From positions 112,501-176,500 of the forward strand of contig JAMQCR010000003.1 in assembly GCA_023702235.1 (NCBI GenBank): 64,000 bases of DNA, read 5' to 3'. Positions 54,885 to 63,945 of this stretch are shown piece after piece. Numbering within the stretch: the stretch's first letter is position 1; each line of letters opens with the position of its first letter. Both the position numbers and the translations under genes were made by a program. The DNA is from Neobacillus pocheonensis (lineage in GTDB: Bacteria > Bacillota > Bacilli > Bacillales > Cytobacillaceae). The notes beneath the pieces are model-generated. The model saw only the letters and a list, made by a program, of their open reading frames with translations. It did no database searches and was not told the DNA's origin.

Positions 54885-55096
54885 GAGACACACCTCCTTA
54901 AAGTCCGTGATGTGGTAATAGGGATAACCCTCCCACTCAAGGCATCTGTCTTTATATAAAGATAAAGAACTTGACAAAAGTCTTTGTCTCCCAATGGAAA
55001 CATACTGACCTATGATATATTAACACTTTTCGAAATTGATTTCAAGTTTTTTTACATAATCTGATTATTTTTCTTTAAAATTCGAAAACTTTCTAG

Positions 55097-55630
55097 TTAC
55101 AATTTCTCTATTTGTGTAAAATCCAATTCAACTGGGGTGTCGTGGCCGAACATATTAACAAGAACTTTAAGCTTTGCTTTCACTTTATCCATTTCTTCAA
55201 CGGATCCTGTAAAGTTCGCGAATGGACCTTCTTTTACTCGAACTGTTTCGCCAATTTCGTAATTGGCATCAACACGTTTTTCTTCTACTCCCATTCGTTT
55301 CAGAATCGTGACGACTTCTTCAGGAAGCAGCGCAGTCGGTTTGGAGCCGGCACCTGACGAGCCAACAAAGCCTGTAACTCCAGGGGTATTGCGAACCACA
55401 TACCAAGAATCATCCGTCATTACGATCTCAACCAAGACATAACCAGGGAAAACTTTGCGTTTCACTACCTTTGTCTTGCCATTTTTAATTTCGGTTTCTT
55501 CTTCTTCAGGGACTACAACCCGGAAAATTTTATCCGTCATACCCATCGATTCAACACGTTTTTCTAAATTTGCTTTTACTTTATTTTCATAACCCGAGTA
55601 AGTATGCAAAACATACCAGTTTTTTTCCAT
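55097..55630 (-). CDS. nusG: transcription termination/antitermination factor NusG
   Basis: 177 aa: NGN domain (MEKNWYVLHTYSGYENKVK...FPGYVLVEI...TPGVTGFVG) and C-terminal KOW domain (VRVKEGPFANFTGSVEEMD). In Bacilli NusG also stimulates pausing. Its leader holds a promoter-like sequence and a terminator hairpin (55726-55777). Confidence 0.98.
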   Translation of the reverse strand: MEKNWYVLHTYSGYENKVKANLEKRVESMGMTDKIFRVVVPEEEETEIKNGKTKVVKRKVFPGYVLVEIVMTDDSWYVVRNTPGVTGFVGSSGAGSKPTALLPEEVVTILKRMGVEEKRVDANYEIGETVRVKEGPFANFTGSVEEMDKVKAKLKVLVNMFGHDTPVELDFTQIEKL

Positions 55631-55725
55631 TTAAGAGGACTAGAGCGTCCGTCCCTCCCTACATTTTAATCAGAACTATTTCATCTAATAACCCTGATAT
55701 CATAACTTTTCCAAGACAAATGAAA

Positions 55726-55743
55726 AAACCCGTTAAACGGGCT
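55726..55743 (-). terminator. terminator-like hairpin between secE and nusG
   Basis: CCCGT-TTA-ACGGG, extended by AA/TT, is followed by TTTTTT on the minus strand. It lies 50 nt after secE and about 95 nt before nusG, so it could attenuate nusG. Confidence 0.7.
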
Positions 55744-55771
55744 TTACATAAAATTTCCTGTATTATTCACC

Positions 55772-55777
55772 ATTATA
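55772..55777 (-). promoter_or_regulatory. extended -10 promoter candidate in the nusG leader
   Basis: TGGTATAAT on the minus strand (TATAAT at 55772-55777) with an upstream TTGAAT 19 bp away. Together with the hairpin below it suggests a separate, attenuated nusG transcript. This is a prediction from sequence only. Confidence 0.45.
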
Positions 55778-55794
55778 CCATGAAACACGGGTTA

Positions 55795-55976
55795 TTATTC
55801 AAGAATTAAACGAATCAATTTTGAAATTCCAAAATCAATCACTTCAAAGAAAAGAGCAAAGAAAACAACAGTCGATAAAACGGTAACGGTATAACGAGTT
55901 AATTCACCGCGTCTTGCCAGCTTACTTTTCTTATCTCACGTAAAACTTCGCTGAAAAATTTCTTTATGCGCTGCAT
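55795..55976 (-). CDS. secE: preprotein translocase subunit SecE, one frameshift
   Basis: A protein of about 60 aa with a single membrane span, partner of SecY. Reading: MQRIKKFFSEVLREIRKVSW, then after the break PRRGELTRYTVTVLSTVVFF and the end ISKLIRLILE. TGGCCAAGACGC has become TGGCAAGACGC near 55916 (GGCC lost a C). The conserved W-P pair sits exactly at the break. SecE is essential, so this is a sequence error. Too short to be found as one open frame. Confidence 0.93.
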
Positions 55977-56024
55977 TCTGTATAACCCCCAACTATATGA
56001 ATAACACTGCAAGACTCTATTAAA

Positions 56025-56171
56025 TCATTTTGTTTCACGGTGGTTTGTATGAGAACCGCAAGTTTTACAAAACTTTTTCAATTCTAATCTATCTGATTGT
56101 GTCTGCTTGGCGACTGTCGAATAATTTCGCGACCCACACTCAACACATGCTAGGACGATTTTTTTACTCAT
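56025..56171 (-). CDS. rpmG: 50S ribosomal protein L33
   Basis: 48 aa: MSKKIVLACVECGSRNYSTV to the end SHTNHRETK, with CxxC at residues 9-12 and CKTC near 35-38 (zinc-binding form). ATG at 56171. This is the rpmGB-type copy that precedes secE in bacilli. Confidence 0.95.
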   Translation of the reverse strand: MSKKIVLACVECGSRNYSTVAKQTQSDRLELKKFCKTCGSHTNHRETK

Positions 56172-56280
56172 TGTTAACACCTTCGAAAACCATCTTTTTT
56201 ATCCTTAAAAATGTAACACGCACCCAAATCAATGTCAATATCCCTAGAGAGCGGATTCATATAATTGACAAAAATGTCGT

Positions 56281-56931
56281 TTACAAGGAAAATTCTCTAA
56301 CTTCCAAATATCTCTCAAGTTTCCTCTTCACACGTTGCAGGGCATTGTCAATGGATTTAACATGACGATTCAATTCCTCTGAAATCTCTTGGTATGATTG
56401 TCCGTCTAAGTAAAGCGCCAAAACCTTTCTTTCCAAATCGCTCAATAGTTCAGTCATTTTCACTTCAATATGATCAAACTCTTCCTGATTGATAATTAGC
56501 TCTTCAGGGTCAAGTACCTTTGCACCAGACAATACATCCATCAATGTCCGGTCTGATTCTTCATCATATATAGGCTTGTCCAATGATACATAAGAATTTA
56601 AGGGAATATGTTTTTGCCTTGTAGCCGTTTTGATTGCAGTGATAATCTGTCGGGTTATACATAACTCAGCAAATGCCTTGAAGGACGTAAGCTTGTCCTC
56701 CCGAAAGTCACGAATCGCCTTATAAAGTCCAATCATACCTTCTTGGACAATATCTTCTTTATCTGCCCCAATTAAAAAATAGGATCTTGCTTTTGCTCGT
56801 ACAAAATTTCGATATTTGTGAATTAAATAATCCAATGCTTCCGTATCACCTTGATGCACTAAATCAACAATCTCTTCGTCTTCCATTACAGAAAAATGTT
56901 CGTTGATTTTCATCCCGAAGTCCGTACTCAC
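56281..56931 (-). CDS. sigH: RNA polymerase sigma factor SigH
   Basis: 217 aa; directs early sporulation and competence genes (kinA, spo0A, spo0F in B. subtilis). GTG start at 56931 with GGAGGGG 6-7 nt upstream; longer ATG reading rejected. Region 2 ALDYLIHKYRNFVRAKARSY and DIVQEGMIGLYKAIRDF, region 4 LERKVLALYLDGQSYQEIS with HVKSIDNALQRVKRKL. Complete. Confidence 0.97.
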   Translation of the reverse strand: MSTDFGMKINEHFSVMEDEEIVDLVHQGDTEALDYLIHKYRNFVRAKARSYFLIGADKEDIVQEGMIGLYKAIRDFREDKLTSFKAFAELCITRQIITAIKTATRQKHIPLNSYVSLDKPIYDEESDRTLMDVLSGAKVLDPEELIINQEEFDHIEVKMTELLSDLERKVLALYLDGQSYQEISEELNRHVKSIDNALQRVKRKLERYLEVREFSL

Positions 56932-57000
56932 CGTCGATCCCCTCCACCGAACAAGCATAGATAGTTTTAGTATACATCAGAAATTTTTAAACCTCAACGC

Positions 57001-57510
57001 TCATTTTTTCCCTCGCCGCCACTTTTCGAAAATTTCTGCTACTTCATTACTAATCGGTATCTTGGATACTGGCTTCTTTTCTTGAATTTTCTTTACCTTT
57101 TTTTCAATGCCCTTTTCAATCAAGGCCATTTCGAGGAGCAGTTCACGAGCGGATTTTCTTAAGGCTCCTTGTCCAAATATTGCCCATTGTTCGGTAAAAT
57201 CGGAGGTAGCCACGTGGATTTGCGTTTGACGATTGTTTAGACTAATAGCCATTTTTTCAATCCGCTCATCTGCTGTCTCATTTTCTTTTGTAAAGATCAC
57301 TTCAACTTTATGATTTTTATACTTTTTTTCCGTTCCTTGAACATAATAGGCATCAAAGACAACAATGACATGGAAACCAGAGTAGGCTTGGTATTCTGCC
57401 ATCCTTTCCACTAAACGATCTCGTGCGGCAGGCAAATCACGGTCCTTTAATGTCCGGAGCTCTGGCCATGCACCTATAATGTTGTATCCGTCTACAAGCA
57501 GGATATCCAT
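57001..57510 (-). CDS. rae1: NYN-domain ribonuclease Rae1 (YacP)
   Basis: 169 aa. PIN/NYN fold with acidic residues in MDILLVDGYNIIGAW, VVFDAY, and VATSDFTEQ. In B. subtilis Rae1 enters the ribosomal A site and cuts mRNA in a translation-dependent way. C-terminal Lys-rich tail. The stop of rlmB overlaps its start region (gap of 1 nt). Confidence 0.93.
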   Translation of the reverse strand: MDILLVDGYNIIGAWPELRTLKDRDLPAARDRLVERMAEYQAYSGFHVIVVFDAYYVQGTEKKYKNHKVEVIFTKENETADERIEKMAISLNNRQTQIHVATSDFTEQWAIFGQGALRKSARELLLEMALIEKGIEKKVKKIQEKKPVSKIPISNEVAEIFEKWRRGKK

Positions 57511-57511
57511 C

Positions 57512-58254
57512 TTATCCCTCTAGAGGGTGACGTTTTCGATAAACCTCATACATTAGAAGTGATGCAGCAACAGATGCATTCAAAGAGGTTACTTTCCCAG
57601 CCATTGGTAAATGAATAAGAAAATCACATTTATCCCTGACAAGCCGGCCATTCCTTTTCCTTCACTGCCAATGACAAGTCCAAGAGGGATGCTGCCATCA
57701 AATCTCCGGTAGTCTTCTTTTCCCCCTGCATCTGTTCCCGCAATCCATACGCCGCGTTCCTTTAATTCATCAATCGTCCTTGCCATATTCGTTATTCGTA
57801 CAACCGGGATATACTCAATGGCTCCTGTTGAGGCTTTGGCAACCGTTGCAGTTAAACCTACAGCCCTTCGTTTTGGAATAATAATTCCATGCGCCCCCAC
57901 TGCATCGGCTGTTCTCATGATTGAGCCTAGATTATGCGGATCCTCAATTTCATCCAATAAAAGAAAGAAAGGAGGTTCGTTTTTCTTTTCCGCTGCCGCA
58001 AATAAATCATCCAGTTCAGCATATTGATAGGCTGCAACATAAGCAAGAACGCCTTGATGATTTTGATCTGTGATTTGATCAATTTTTTTCTTTGGTACAA
58101 ATTGAACGATCACATTTGCTTCCTTCGCCAATTGAGTAATTTGCTGCATTTGCCCACGCTGTGATCCTTCAGCAATCAGTATCTTATTAATATCTCGACT
58201 TGATTTAAGTGCTTCGATAACGGGATTTTTTCCAATGATGTAATCCTCATTCAT
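57512..58254 (-). CDS. rlmB: 23S rRNA (guanosine-2'-O-)-methyltransferase RlmB-type, one frameshift
   Basis: About 247 aa, SpoU/TrmH family with the trefoil-knot SAM site. N-terminal substrate domain begins MNEDYIIGKNPVIEALKSSR. Motif 1 LLDEIEDPHNLGSIMRTADA, motif 2 LVIGSEGKGM near the break. At the GGCC at 57647-57650 a G is missing (should be GGGCC); the restored C-terminus reads HLPMAGKVTSLNASVAASLL, which is motif 3, ending at 57512. Overlaps the mrnC stop by 4 nt. Confidence 0.92.
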
Positions 58255-58676
58255 CCTTCCATTCCTCCTTCCTTTTTTTCTACATAGGCAAAAGCCTTAC
58301 TAATCAGCTCTTCTAGCCGTTCTTCTTCACCAGTCAAATGCAGATAACCCATCAATGCTTCAAATGCCGTACTATAATGATAAGTCTGGACATCCGTATT
58401 TTTCGGCACCGTTCCTGATTTTGCATTTCGACCGCGCATAACGACTGCTATTTCATGGTCAGAGAGAAGTTTATCATCCAGCATCTGAAAAAGAATCTGA
58501 CATTGTGCTTTCGCAGATACGTATTTCGTCCCTGTCCGATGTAAGTGATGTGGTTTCACCTTCCCGCTTTGGAGGAGGTGGCGCCTAACGTAGCTTTCAA
58601 AGACAGCATCACCCATATAGGCAAGAGCCAGGCTATTCAATTGTTTGGCATCCACTTTATTTTCATAATCAAGCAT
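58251..58676 (-). CDS. mrnC: mini-ribonuclease 3
   Basis: 141 aa, RNase III catalytic fold without the dsRNA-binding domain; matures 23S rRNA in B. subtilis. LNSLALAYMGDAVFESYVRR carries the catalytic acidic signature, and TAFEALMGYLHL the second acidic residue. Complete. Confidence 0.95.
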   Translation of the reverse strand: MLDYENKVDAKQLNSLALAYMGDAVFESYVRRHLLQSGKVKPHHLHRTGTKYVSAKAQCQILFQMLDDKLLSDHEIAVVMRGRNAKSGTVPKNTDVQTYHYSTAFEALMGYLHLTGEEERLEELISKAFAYVEKKEGGMEG

Positions 58677-58680
58677 TAAA

Positions 58681-60077
58681 TTAGCCTCTTTTCCATCTTG
58701 TTCCTTGCTGAGTATCTTCTAAAATAATATTAATATCCTTTAATTGATCTCTAATTTGATCGGATAATTGAAAGTCCCGATCTTTCCGCGCTTGTATCCG
58801 CTTTTCAATTAGGGCATCAATTTCTTCGTCTAACATTTCTACTTTTTCTAAGGCAAGGCCTAATACACGGAATAATTGTTCAAACTCCTTTAAGAATGTA
58901 TCAATTACTTGGACTGCTGTGTTTTTTTCTAAAAGATAATAATTCGCTAATTTTGAAAGCTCGAATAGGATAGAAATAGCTTTTGCTGTGTTAAAATCAT
59001 CATCCATATCCTTGATAAATTGCTCACGTAATCCAACTATTTTTTCTAGCCACCCTTGATTGTCATCGGTTAAATCCGTGCTTGCGTCTTTCCGGTGTAT
59101 TAAATTTTGATAAGAGGTGGTTAATCTTTCAAATGCCGCCTTTGTACTCTCTAATAATTCTTCACTGTAATTGATTGGATTGCGGTAGTGCACAGATAAC
59201 ATAAAGAACCTTAATACTTGTGGATTATGTTTCTTTATAATGTCATGAACTAAAACAAAATTACCAAGAGATTTGGACATTTTCTCATTATCAATGTTTA
59301 TATAGCCATTATGCATCCAGTAATTTGCAAATGTCTTCCCAGATAGTGCTTCCGATTGCGCAATTTCATTCTCATGGTGTGGGAATGTCAAATCCTGCCC
59401 TCCGGCATGAATATCAATGGTTTCACCAAGGTATTTTTTCGCCATTGCCGAGCACTCGATATGCCAGCCGGGTCTTCCAATCCCCCAAGGTGCTTCCCAA
59501 AAGATTTCTCCTTCCTTCGCTGCTTTCCATAAAGCAAAGTCTAGGTCATCTTGTTTCTTATCACCGACTTCAATCCTTGCACCTACACGTAATTCATCAA
59601 TGGATTGATGGGAAAGCTTCCCGTACTGATCAAATTTTCTCGTCCGGAAGTACACATCTCCTCCTGATTCATAGGCGTATCCTTTTTCAATCAGTTGGCT
59701 AATGAAATCAATGATGATATCCATATTTTCCATTACACGGGGATGGACATCTGCCTTTTCGCAGCCTAGTGCGGAAACATCTTCGAAATAGGCATTGATG
59801 AAACGGTCAGCAATCGTCGGAACATCTTCCCCCAACTGGTTTGCAGCACGAATTAATTTGTCATCTACATCTGTAAAATTGGAAACATATTGAACCTCAT
59901 AGCCACGGTATTCAAAATACCTTCGTACGGTATCAAAGACAATCGCGGACGAGCATTCCCGATATGGATATAATTATAGACCGTAGGACCGCAAACATAC
60001 ATTTTAACCTTTCCCTCTTCAAGGGGAACAAAAACTTCCTTTTTGCGTGTAAGTGTATTATAAAGTTGAATGGCCAT
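58681..60077 (-). CDS. cysS: cysteinyl-tRNA synthetase, one frameshift
   Basis: About 465 aa class I synthetase. The signature YIHIGNARP (HIGH) is in the first part; after the break the chain runs IVFDTVRRYFEYRGYEVQYV. WHIECSAMAKKYLG and HHENEIAQSEA hold zinc ligands, KMSKSLGNF is the KMSKS loop. The break is at 59945, where CGTCCGGCGATT has lost a G. Essential, so a sequence error. Starts 19 nt inside the end of cysE. Confidence 0.96.
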
Positions 60078-60726
60078 TTACTTTAATCCTTTCATCACTT
60101 AATTCCTCAAGCTCTTGCTTAAGTTGGTTAATTTCAAATTGCATTTCTCTTAAACGATCGGCAACTGGATCTGGTAAGTCACAGTGATTAAAATCTTTCT
60201 TAATTCGTTTTCCATCCTGTATAACGACTCTTCCAGGAACGCCGACAACTGTTGAATTAGGAGGTACTTCCTTTAAAACAACAGATCCCGCACCAATTTT
60301 AGAATTTTCCCCTATAGTGATTGATCCAAGTACTTTTGCACCTGTTGCAATCAGCGCATTATCTTTAATGGTTGGATGACGTTTCCCTTTTTCTTTACCG
60401 GTTCCCCCCAGCGTTACGCCTTGAAAAACAGTTACATTATCTCCTATTTCGCACGTTTCCCCAATCACAACACCCATGCCATGATCGATAAAGAATCTCC
60501 TGCCTATTTTTGCCCCAGGGTGAATTTCAATCCCCGTAAAAAATCGGCTGACCTGCGAAATTACTCGTGCAAGGAAATAAAATTTACGCTTATAGAAAGC
60601 ATGTGCAAACCGATGTGCCCATATTGCATGTAAACCCGAATACGTTAAGATCACTTCACCGTAACTTCTTGCTGCAGGATCTTGTTCAAAAACAATCTCA
60701 ATATCTTCTTTCATTTTTTTGAACAT
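60058..60726 (-). CDS. cysE: serine O-acetyltransferase
   Basis: 222 aa; makes O-acetylserine for cysteine synthesis. N-terminal helical domain then left-handed beta-helix with hexapeptide repeats: PGAKIGRRFFIDHGMGVVIG (active-site His/Asp), GVTLGGTGKEKGKRHPTI, VLGSITIGENSKIGAGSVVL. Controlled by the cysteine T-box upstream; in the same transcript as cysS. Confidence 0.97.
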   Translation of the reverse strand: MFKKMKEDIEIVFEQDPAARSYGEVILTYSGLHAIWAHRFAHAFYKRKFYFLARVISQVSRFFTGIEIHPGAKIGRRFFIDHGMGVVIGETCEIGDNVTVFQGVTLGGTGKEKGKRHPTIKDNALIATGAKVLGSITIGENSKIGAGSVVLKEVPPNSTVVGVPGRVVIQDGKRIKKDFNHCDLPDPVADRLREMQFEINQLKQELEELSDERIKVNGHSTL

Positions 60727-60762
60727 AGCCGGTTTTCCCCCCCGTTAGAATTTTTAATAAAC

Positions 60763-61074
60763 AAAAAAGCGCCCCTGTCATAACGACAGAGACGCTTGGG
60801 CGCGGTTCCACTCTGATTAGACCGATAAGCACCTGATGGAAATCGCTCACCCCTCAAGGGGATAGGCAATGATGCTAAACATGGTCTCACTCTACCTGTT
60901 AACGGAAAGGTTCCGCCCATGTCTACTTGGATTCGTATCGTTTCGAAATGGGGCTCAGAGGTGCATTTCAAAAAATGAGAGGCTTAAACCACTTTCAGCC
61001 GGTGATGGTTTTCTCTTTAAAGCATCATTCTTCTACTTTTCCTCTTCAACACTTTACTACGTATGAAATTACTT
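60763..61074 (-). promoter_or_regulatory. T-box riboswitch for tRNA-Cys, upstream of cysE-cysS
   Basis: The antiterminator core AGAGTGGAACCGCG is at 60801-60814. The terminator follows: GCGTCTCTGTCGTTATGACAGGGGCGC plus a T-run at 60763-60768. In stem I the specifier loop reads AAATGCACC with TGC at 60963-60965 followed by A, so the codon is Cys. Uncharged tRNA-Cys should allow readthrough into cysE, cysS and downstream genes. Confidence 0.95.
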
Positions 61075-61080
61075 TCTTTT

Positions 61081-61109
61081 ACTATATTATATTTTTGCTC
61101 TAATGTTAA
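61081..61109 (-). promoter_or_regulatory. promoter candidate for the cysE T-box transcript
   Basis: -35 TTAACA (61104-61109) and -10 TATAGT (61081-61086), 17-bp spacer. It overlaps the gltX stop codon and places the start of transcription at about 61074. Confidence 0.6.
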
Positions 61110-62563
61110 CTGATAATTTTATTTATTCTCATTTGAACTTTTGTTTTTCCTAAAAGCTCAATCGCTTGAGGAAGGTCCGGTCCATGTGTTTGACCCGTTA
61201 CGGCAGCACGAATTGGCATAAAGAGATTTTTCCCCTTTTGTCCCGTCGATTTTTGAACAGCTTTCATTGCTGCCTTAATTTCCACTGCATGGAAGCTTTG
61301 TAGCTGATCAAGCTCTTGTGAAAATGCCTTTAATACTTCCGGAACCTGTTCTCCCGAAAGAATTTCTTTCGCTTCTTCTTCATATTCTGCTTCGTCCTTA
61401 AAGAACATATCTGTAAGCTCGACAATCTCTGCACCAAAACTCATTTTTTCTTGAAAAAGAGCGATTAAGCTTCTCGACCACTGCTTCTGTTCATCCGTCA
61501 TGTCAGAGTTTAAACGACCTGCTTTAATTAAGTGCGGCAACGCAAGGTCAACAACTCGGTCAACTTCAACCTTTTTCATGTATTGGTTGTTCATCCACAA
61601 TAGTTTTTGCTTATCAAATAATGCTGGTGATTTCGATAAGCGGCTTGCATCGAAAATCTCAACAAATTCTTCTTTCGAATAAATTTCCTCTTCACCCACT
61701 GGCGACCAGCCAAGTAAGGTAATAAAGTTAAATAGCGCTTCTGGAAGATAGCCCAACTCCTCATATTGCTCAATAAACTGAATGATGGACTCATCGCGCT
61801 TACTTAATTTTTTGCGGCTTTCATTCACAATTAATGTCATATGGCCAAAGATTGGTGGTTCCCAACCAAACGCTTCATACACTACAAGCTGTTTCGGTGT
61901 ATTCGAAATATGATCATCTCCGCGAAGTACATGAGAAATGTTCATTAAATAATCATCAATCGTGACAGCGAAGTTATAGGTTGGTGTTCCATCCTTTTTG
62001 ATGATAACCCAGTCTCCCATTCCTTCGGATTCAAAAGAAACGACACCTTTGACCATGTCATCAAATGTATAGGTCCTTGCTTGTGGTACCAATATGCGAA
62101 TGCTTGGTTTCCGGCATAAGCTTTCCAAATGACTGCGTTCATCTGCAGATAAATGGCGACATTTTCCGGAATAATGCGGCGTTTCCCCTCTTTCGGTTTG
62201 TGCTTCCCGTTCTGCTTCAAGCTCTACTTCTGTACAATAACATTTATAAGCCTGTCCGGACTCTAGTAACTGATTATAATAGGTTTCGTAAATATCATTT
62301 CGTTCAGATTGTCGGTACGGCCCATATTCTCCGCCGACATCGACACTCTCGTCCCAATCGATACCAAGCCATTTTAAATATTTTAACTGGCTTGCTTCTC
62401 CGCCCTCAATATTTCGCTTTTTATCGGTATCTTCTATACGGATTATAAACTTCCCGCCATTATTGCGGGCATATAAATAATTAAATAACGCGGTACGAGC
62501 ATTTCCAATATGTAAATGCCCCGTTGGACTTGGAGCATACCTTACACGAACATCGTTTGACAT
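61106..62563 (-). CDS. gltX: glutamyl-tRNA synthetase
   Basis: 485 aa from MSNDVRVRYAPSPTGHLHIG (HIGH motif HLHIGN). The start at 62563 is fixed by AGGAGG 8 nt upstream; the reading to 62614 enters the repeat element. KLSKRDESI is the KMSKS-type loop. CYCTEVELEAEREAQ...YSGKCRH is zinc-site-like. In B. subtilis this non-discriminating enzyme also charges tRNA-Gln. Complete. Confidence 0.98.
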   Translation of the reverse strand: MSNDVRVRYAPSPTGHLHIGNARTALFNYLYARNNGGKFIIRIEDTDKKRNIEGGEASQLKYLKWLGIDWDESVDVGGEYGPYRQSERNDIYETYYNQLLESGQAYKCYCTEVELEAEREAQTERGETPHYSGKCRHLSADERSHLESLCRKPSIRILVPQARTYTFDDMVKGVVSFESEGMGDWVIIKKDGTPTYNFAVTIDDYLMNISHVLRGDDHISNTPKQLVVYEAFGWEPPIFGHMTLIVNESRKKLSKRDESIIQFIEQYEELGYLPEALFNFITLLGWSPVGEEEIYSKEEFVEIFDASRLSKSPALFDKQKLLWMNNQYMKKVEVDRVVDLALPHLIKAGRLNSDMTDEQKQWSRSLIALFQEKMSFGAEIVELTDMFFKDEAEYEEEAKEILSGEQVPEVLKAFSQELDQLQSFHAVEIKAAMKAVQKSTGQKGKNLFMPIRAAVTGQTHGPDLPQAIELLGKTKVQMRINKIIS

Positions 62564-62577
62564 AAATAATGCCTCCT

Positions 62578-62706
62578 GACAGAAAAGCGAAAGCGCCTTG
62601 CCCAGGGGCGACAAGCATAAGACATGCGCTGACAGAAGGCGCGCATTTTGCCTTCCAAAGCGATTGGCTTAGTCTTGCGCCCCTAGGCGCTGGAGCTAGA
62701 CATTTT
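62578..62706 (-). repeat. dispersed intergenic repeat between ispF and gltX
   Basis: On the minus strand it starts GTCTAGCTCCAGCGCCTAGG and ends CAAGGCGCTTTCGCTTTTCT. Complementary parts CAGCGCCTAGGGGCG and CGCCCCTGGGCAAGGCG close a long imperfect hairpin, with an inner arm GAAGGCAAAATGCGCGCCTTC. It is the full form of the repeat seen in shorter form at 47840-47942. Confidence 0.85.
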
Positions 62707-62764
62707 TCTAAGTTTTTGTGCTTCATCTGATTTATTTTACCACTGTGTTTTTCAGTGTTAAAGT

Positions 62765-63254
62765 CTAATCAATTATCTTTTTTAATAAAACAACCGCTTG
62801 GGAAGCGACTCCCTCTCCCCGTCCGGTAAAACCTAACTGTTCCGTGGTTGTTGCTTTAACATTAATCTGTTCTGGGGAGGCTTCAAGTAATTCTGCAATC
62901 CTTTCTTTCATTTGCCCAATATAGGGTGCCATTTTCAGGCCTTTGAGCAATGATCGTACAGTCTGCATTGACGAGTTCATACCCTTTTTCTTTCACTAGT
63001 TTCCAAACATGCTTCATCAGCTCTGCAGAATCAGCATCTTTAAAATTCTGATCTGTATCCGGAAAATGCTTACCAATATCTCCCTCACCAATTGCCCCAA
63101 GGCAGGCATCTGCAACCGTATGCAGCAAAACATCTGCATCAGAATGACCCAATAGGCCTTTCTCATATGGAATGGTAATGCCGCCAATAATAAGCGGCCG
63201 ACCTTCTGTTAATTGATGAACATCAAAGCCCTGACCAATTCGGAACATTTTCAA
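62765..63254 (-). CDS. ispF: 2-C-methyl-D-erythritol 2,4-cyclodiphosphate synthase, one frameshift
   Basis: About 158 aa, MEP pathway. N-terminal zinc site MFRIGQGFDVHQLTEGRPL (Asp, His), then HSDADVLLHTVADACLGAIG. The frame breaks at 62937-62942, AGGCCTGAAAATGG, one extra base. Restored reading is IAQRPKMAPYIGQMKERIAE, then TTTEQLGFTGRGEGVASQAV to the end. An extra base next to GGCC matches the window-wide error pattern. Follows ispD by 8 bp. Confidence 0.94.
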
Positions 63255-63262
63255 AACTCCTT

Positions 63263-63945
63263 TTATGACTCTCTTTTCTTAAGAATAACTTCGGCAAAAA
63301 ATAAATCTTCCGGTGTGGTTATCTTAATATTATCGTAATCACCCTCCACCATAGAAACCGGATAGGAGATTCGTTCCACTAAACTAGAATCATCCGTTCC
63401 GATAAAGTGATCTTTTTCAGCTCTTTTATAAGCCTCATGCAAGATTGAAATGCGAAAAGCTTGTGGGGTTTGAACAGCCCACAAGCTAGATCGTTCGACA
63501 GTTTCCACAACCAGATCATCCTGTACCTTTTTCATCGTGTCTTTTGCTGGGACTCCCATGATCGCTGCTCCTGTTTTTTCCGCTGTTTCTGTTAAAAGGT
63601 GTATCTGGTCCTTTTTAATAAATGGGCGCGCGGCATCATGGACTAGAATGATTCCGTCGGTTTTTACCGTTTTCAATGCATTGTAGATGCTATCCTGACG
63701 TTCCTTCCCACCTGGTACTAAATTTAGTACTTTCTCAATCTTGTACTTCTTTAGTAAAGTATCAAATTCAGTTTTATCTTGAGGGTGAATCGCTATCCTA
63801 ATTCCATCACAGTTCTCATCATCCTCAAATACCCTTAACGTATGGATAAACACAGGTATACCATTAAGCTCTAACAAAAGCTTATTTTTCCCCGCTCCCA
63901 TTCTTTTTCCCTGCAGCCAGCCGGGATAATGACTTGGTAAGTCAT
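63263..63945 (-). CDS. ispD: 2-C-methyl-D-erythritol 4-phosphate cytidylyltransferase, frameshift near the start
   Basis: About 228 aa, MEP pathway. From ATG at 63945 the translation starts MTYQVIIPA, then the frame is lost at about 63912-63925 and continues QGKRMGAGKNKLLLELNGIP, the nucleotide-binding loop. VHDAARPFI and GTDDSSLVE are further active-site segments. The exact missing or extra base in the GCTGGCTGCAGG stretch cannot be settled from sequence alone. GGGG lies upstream of ATG. Confidence 0.92.
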
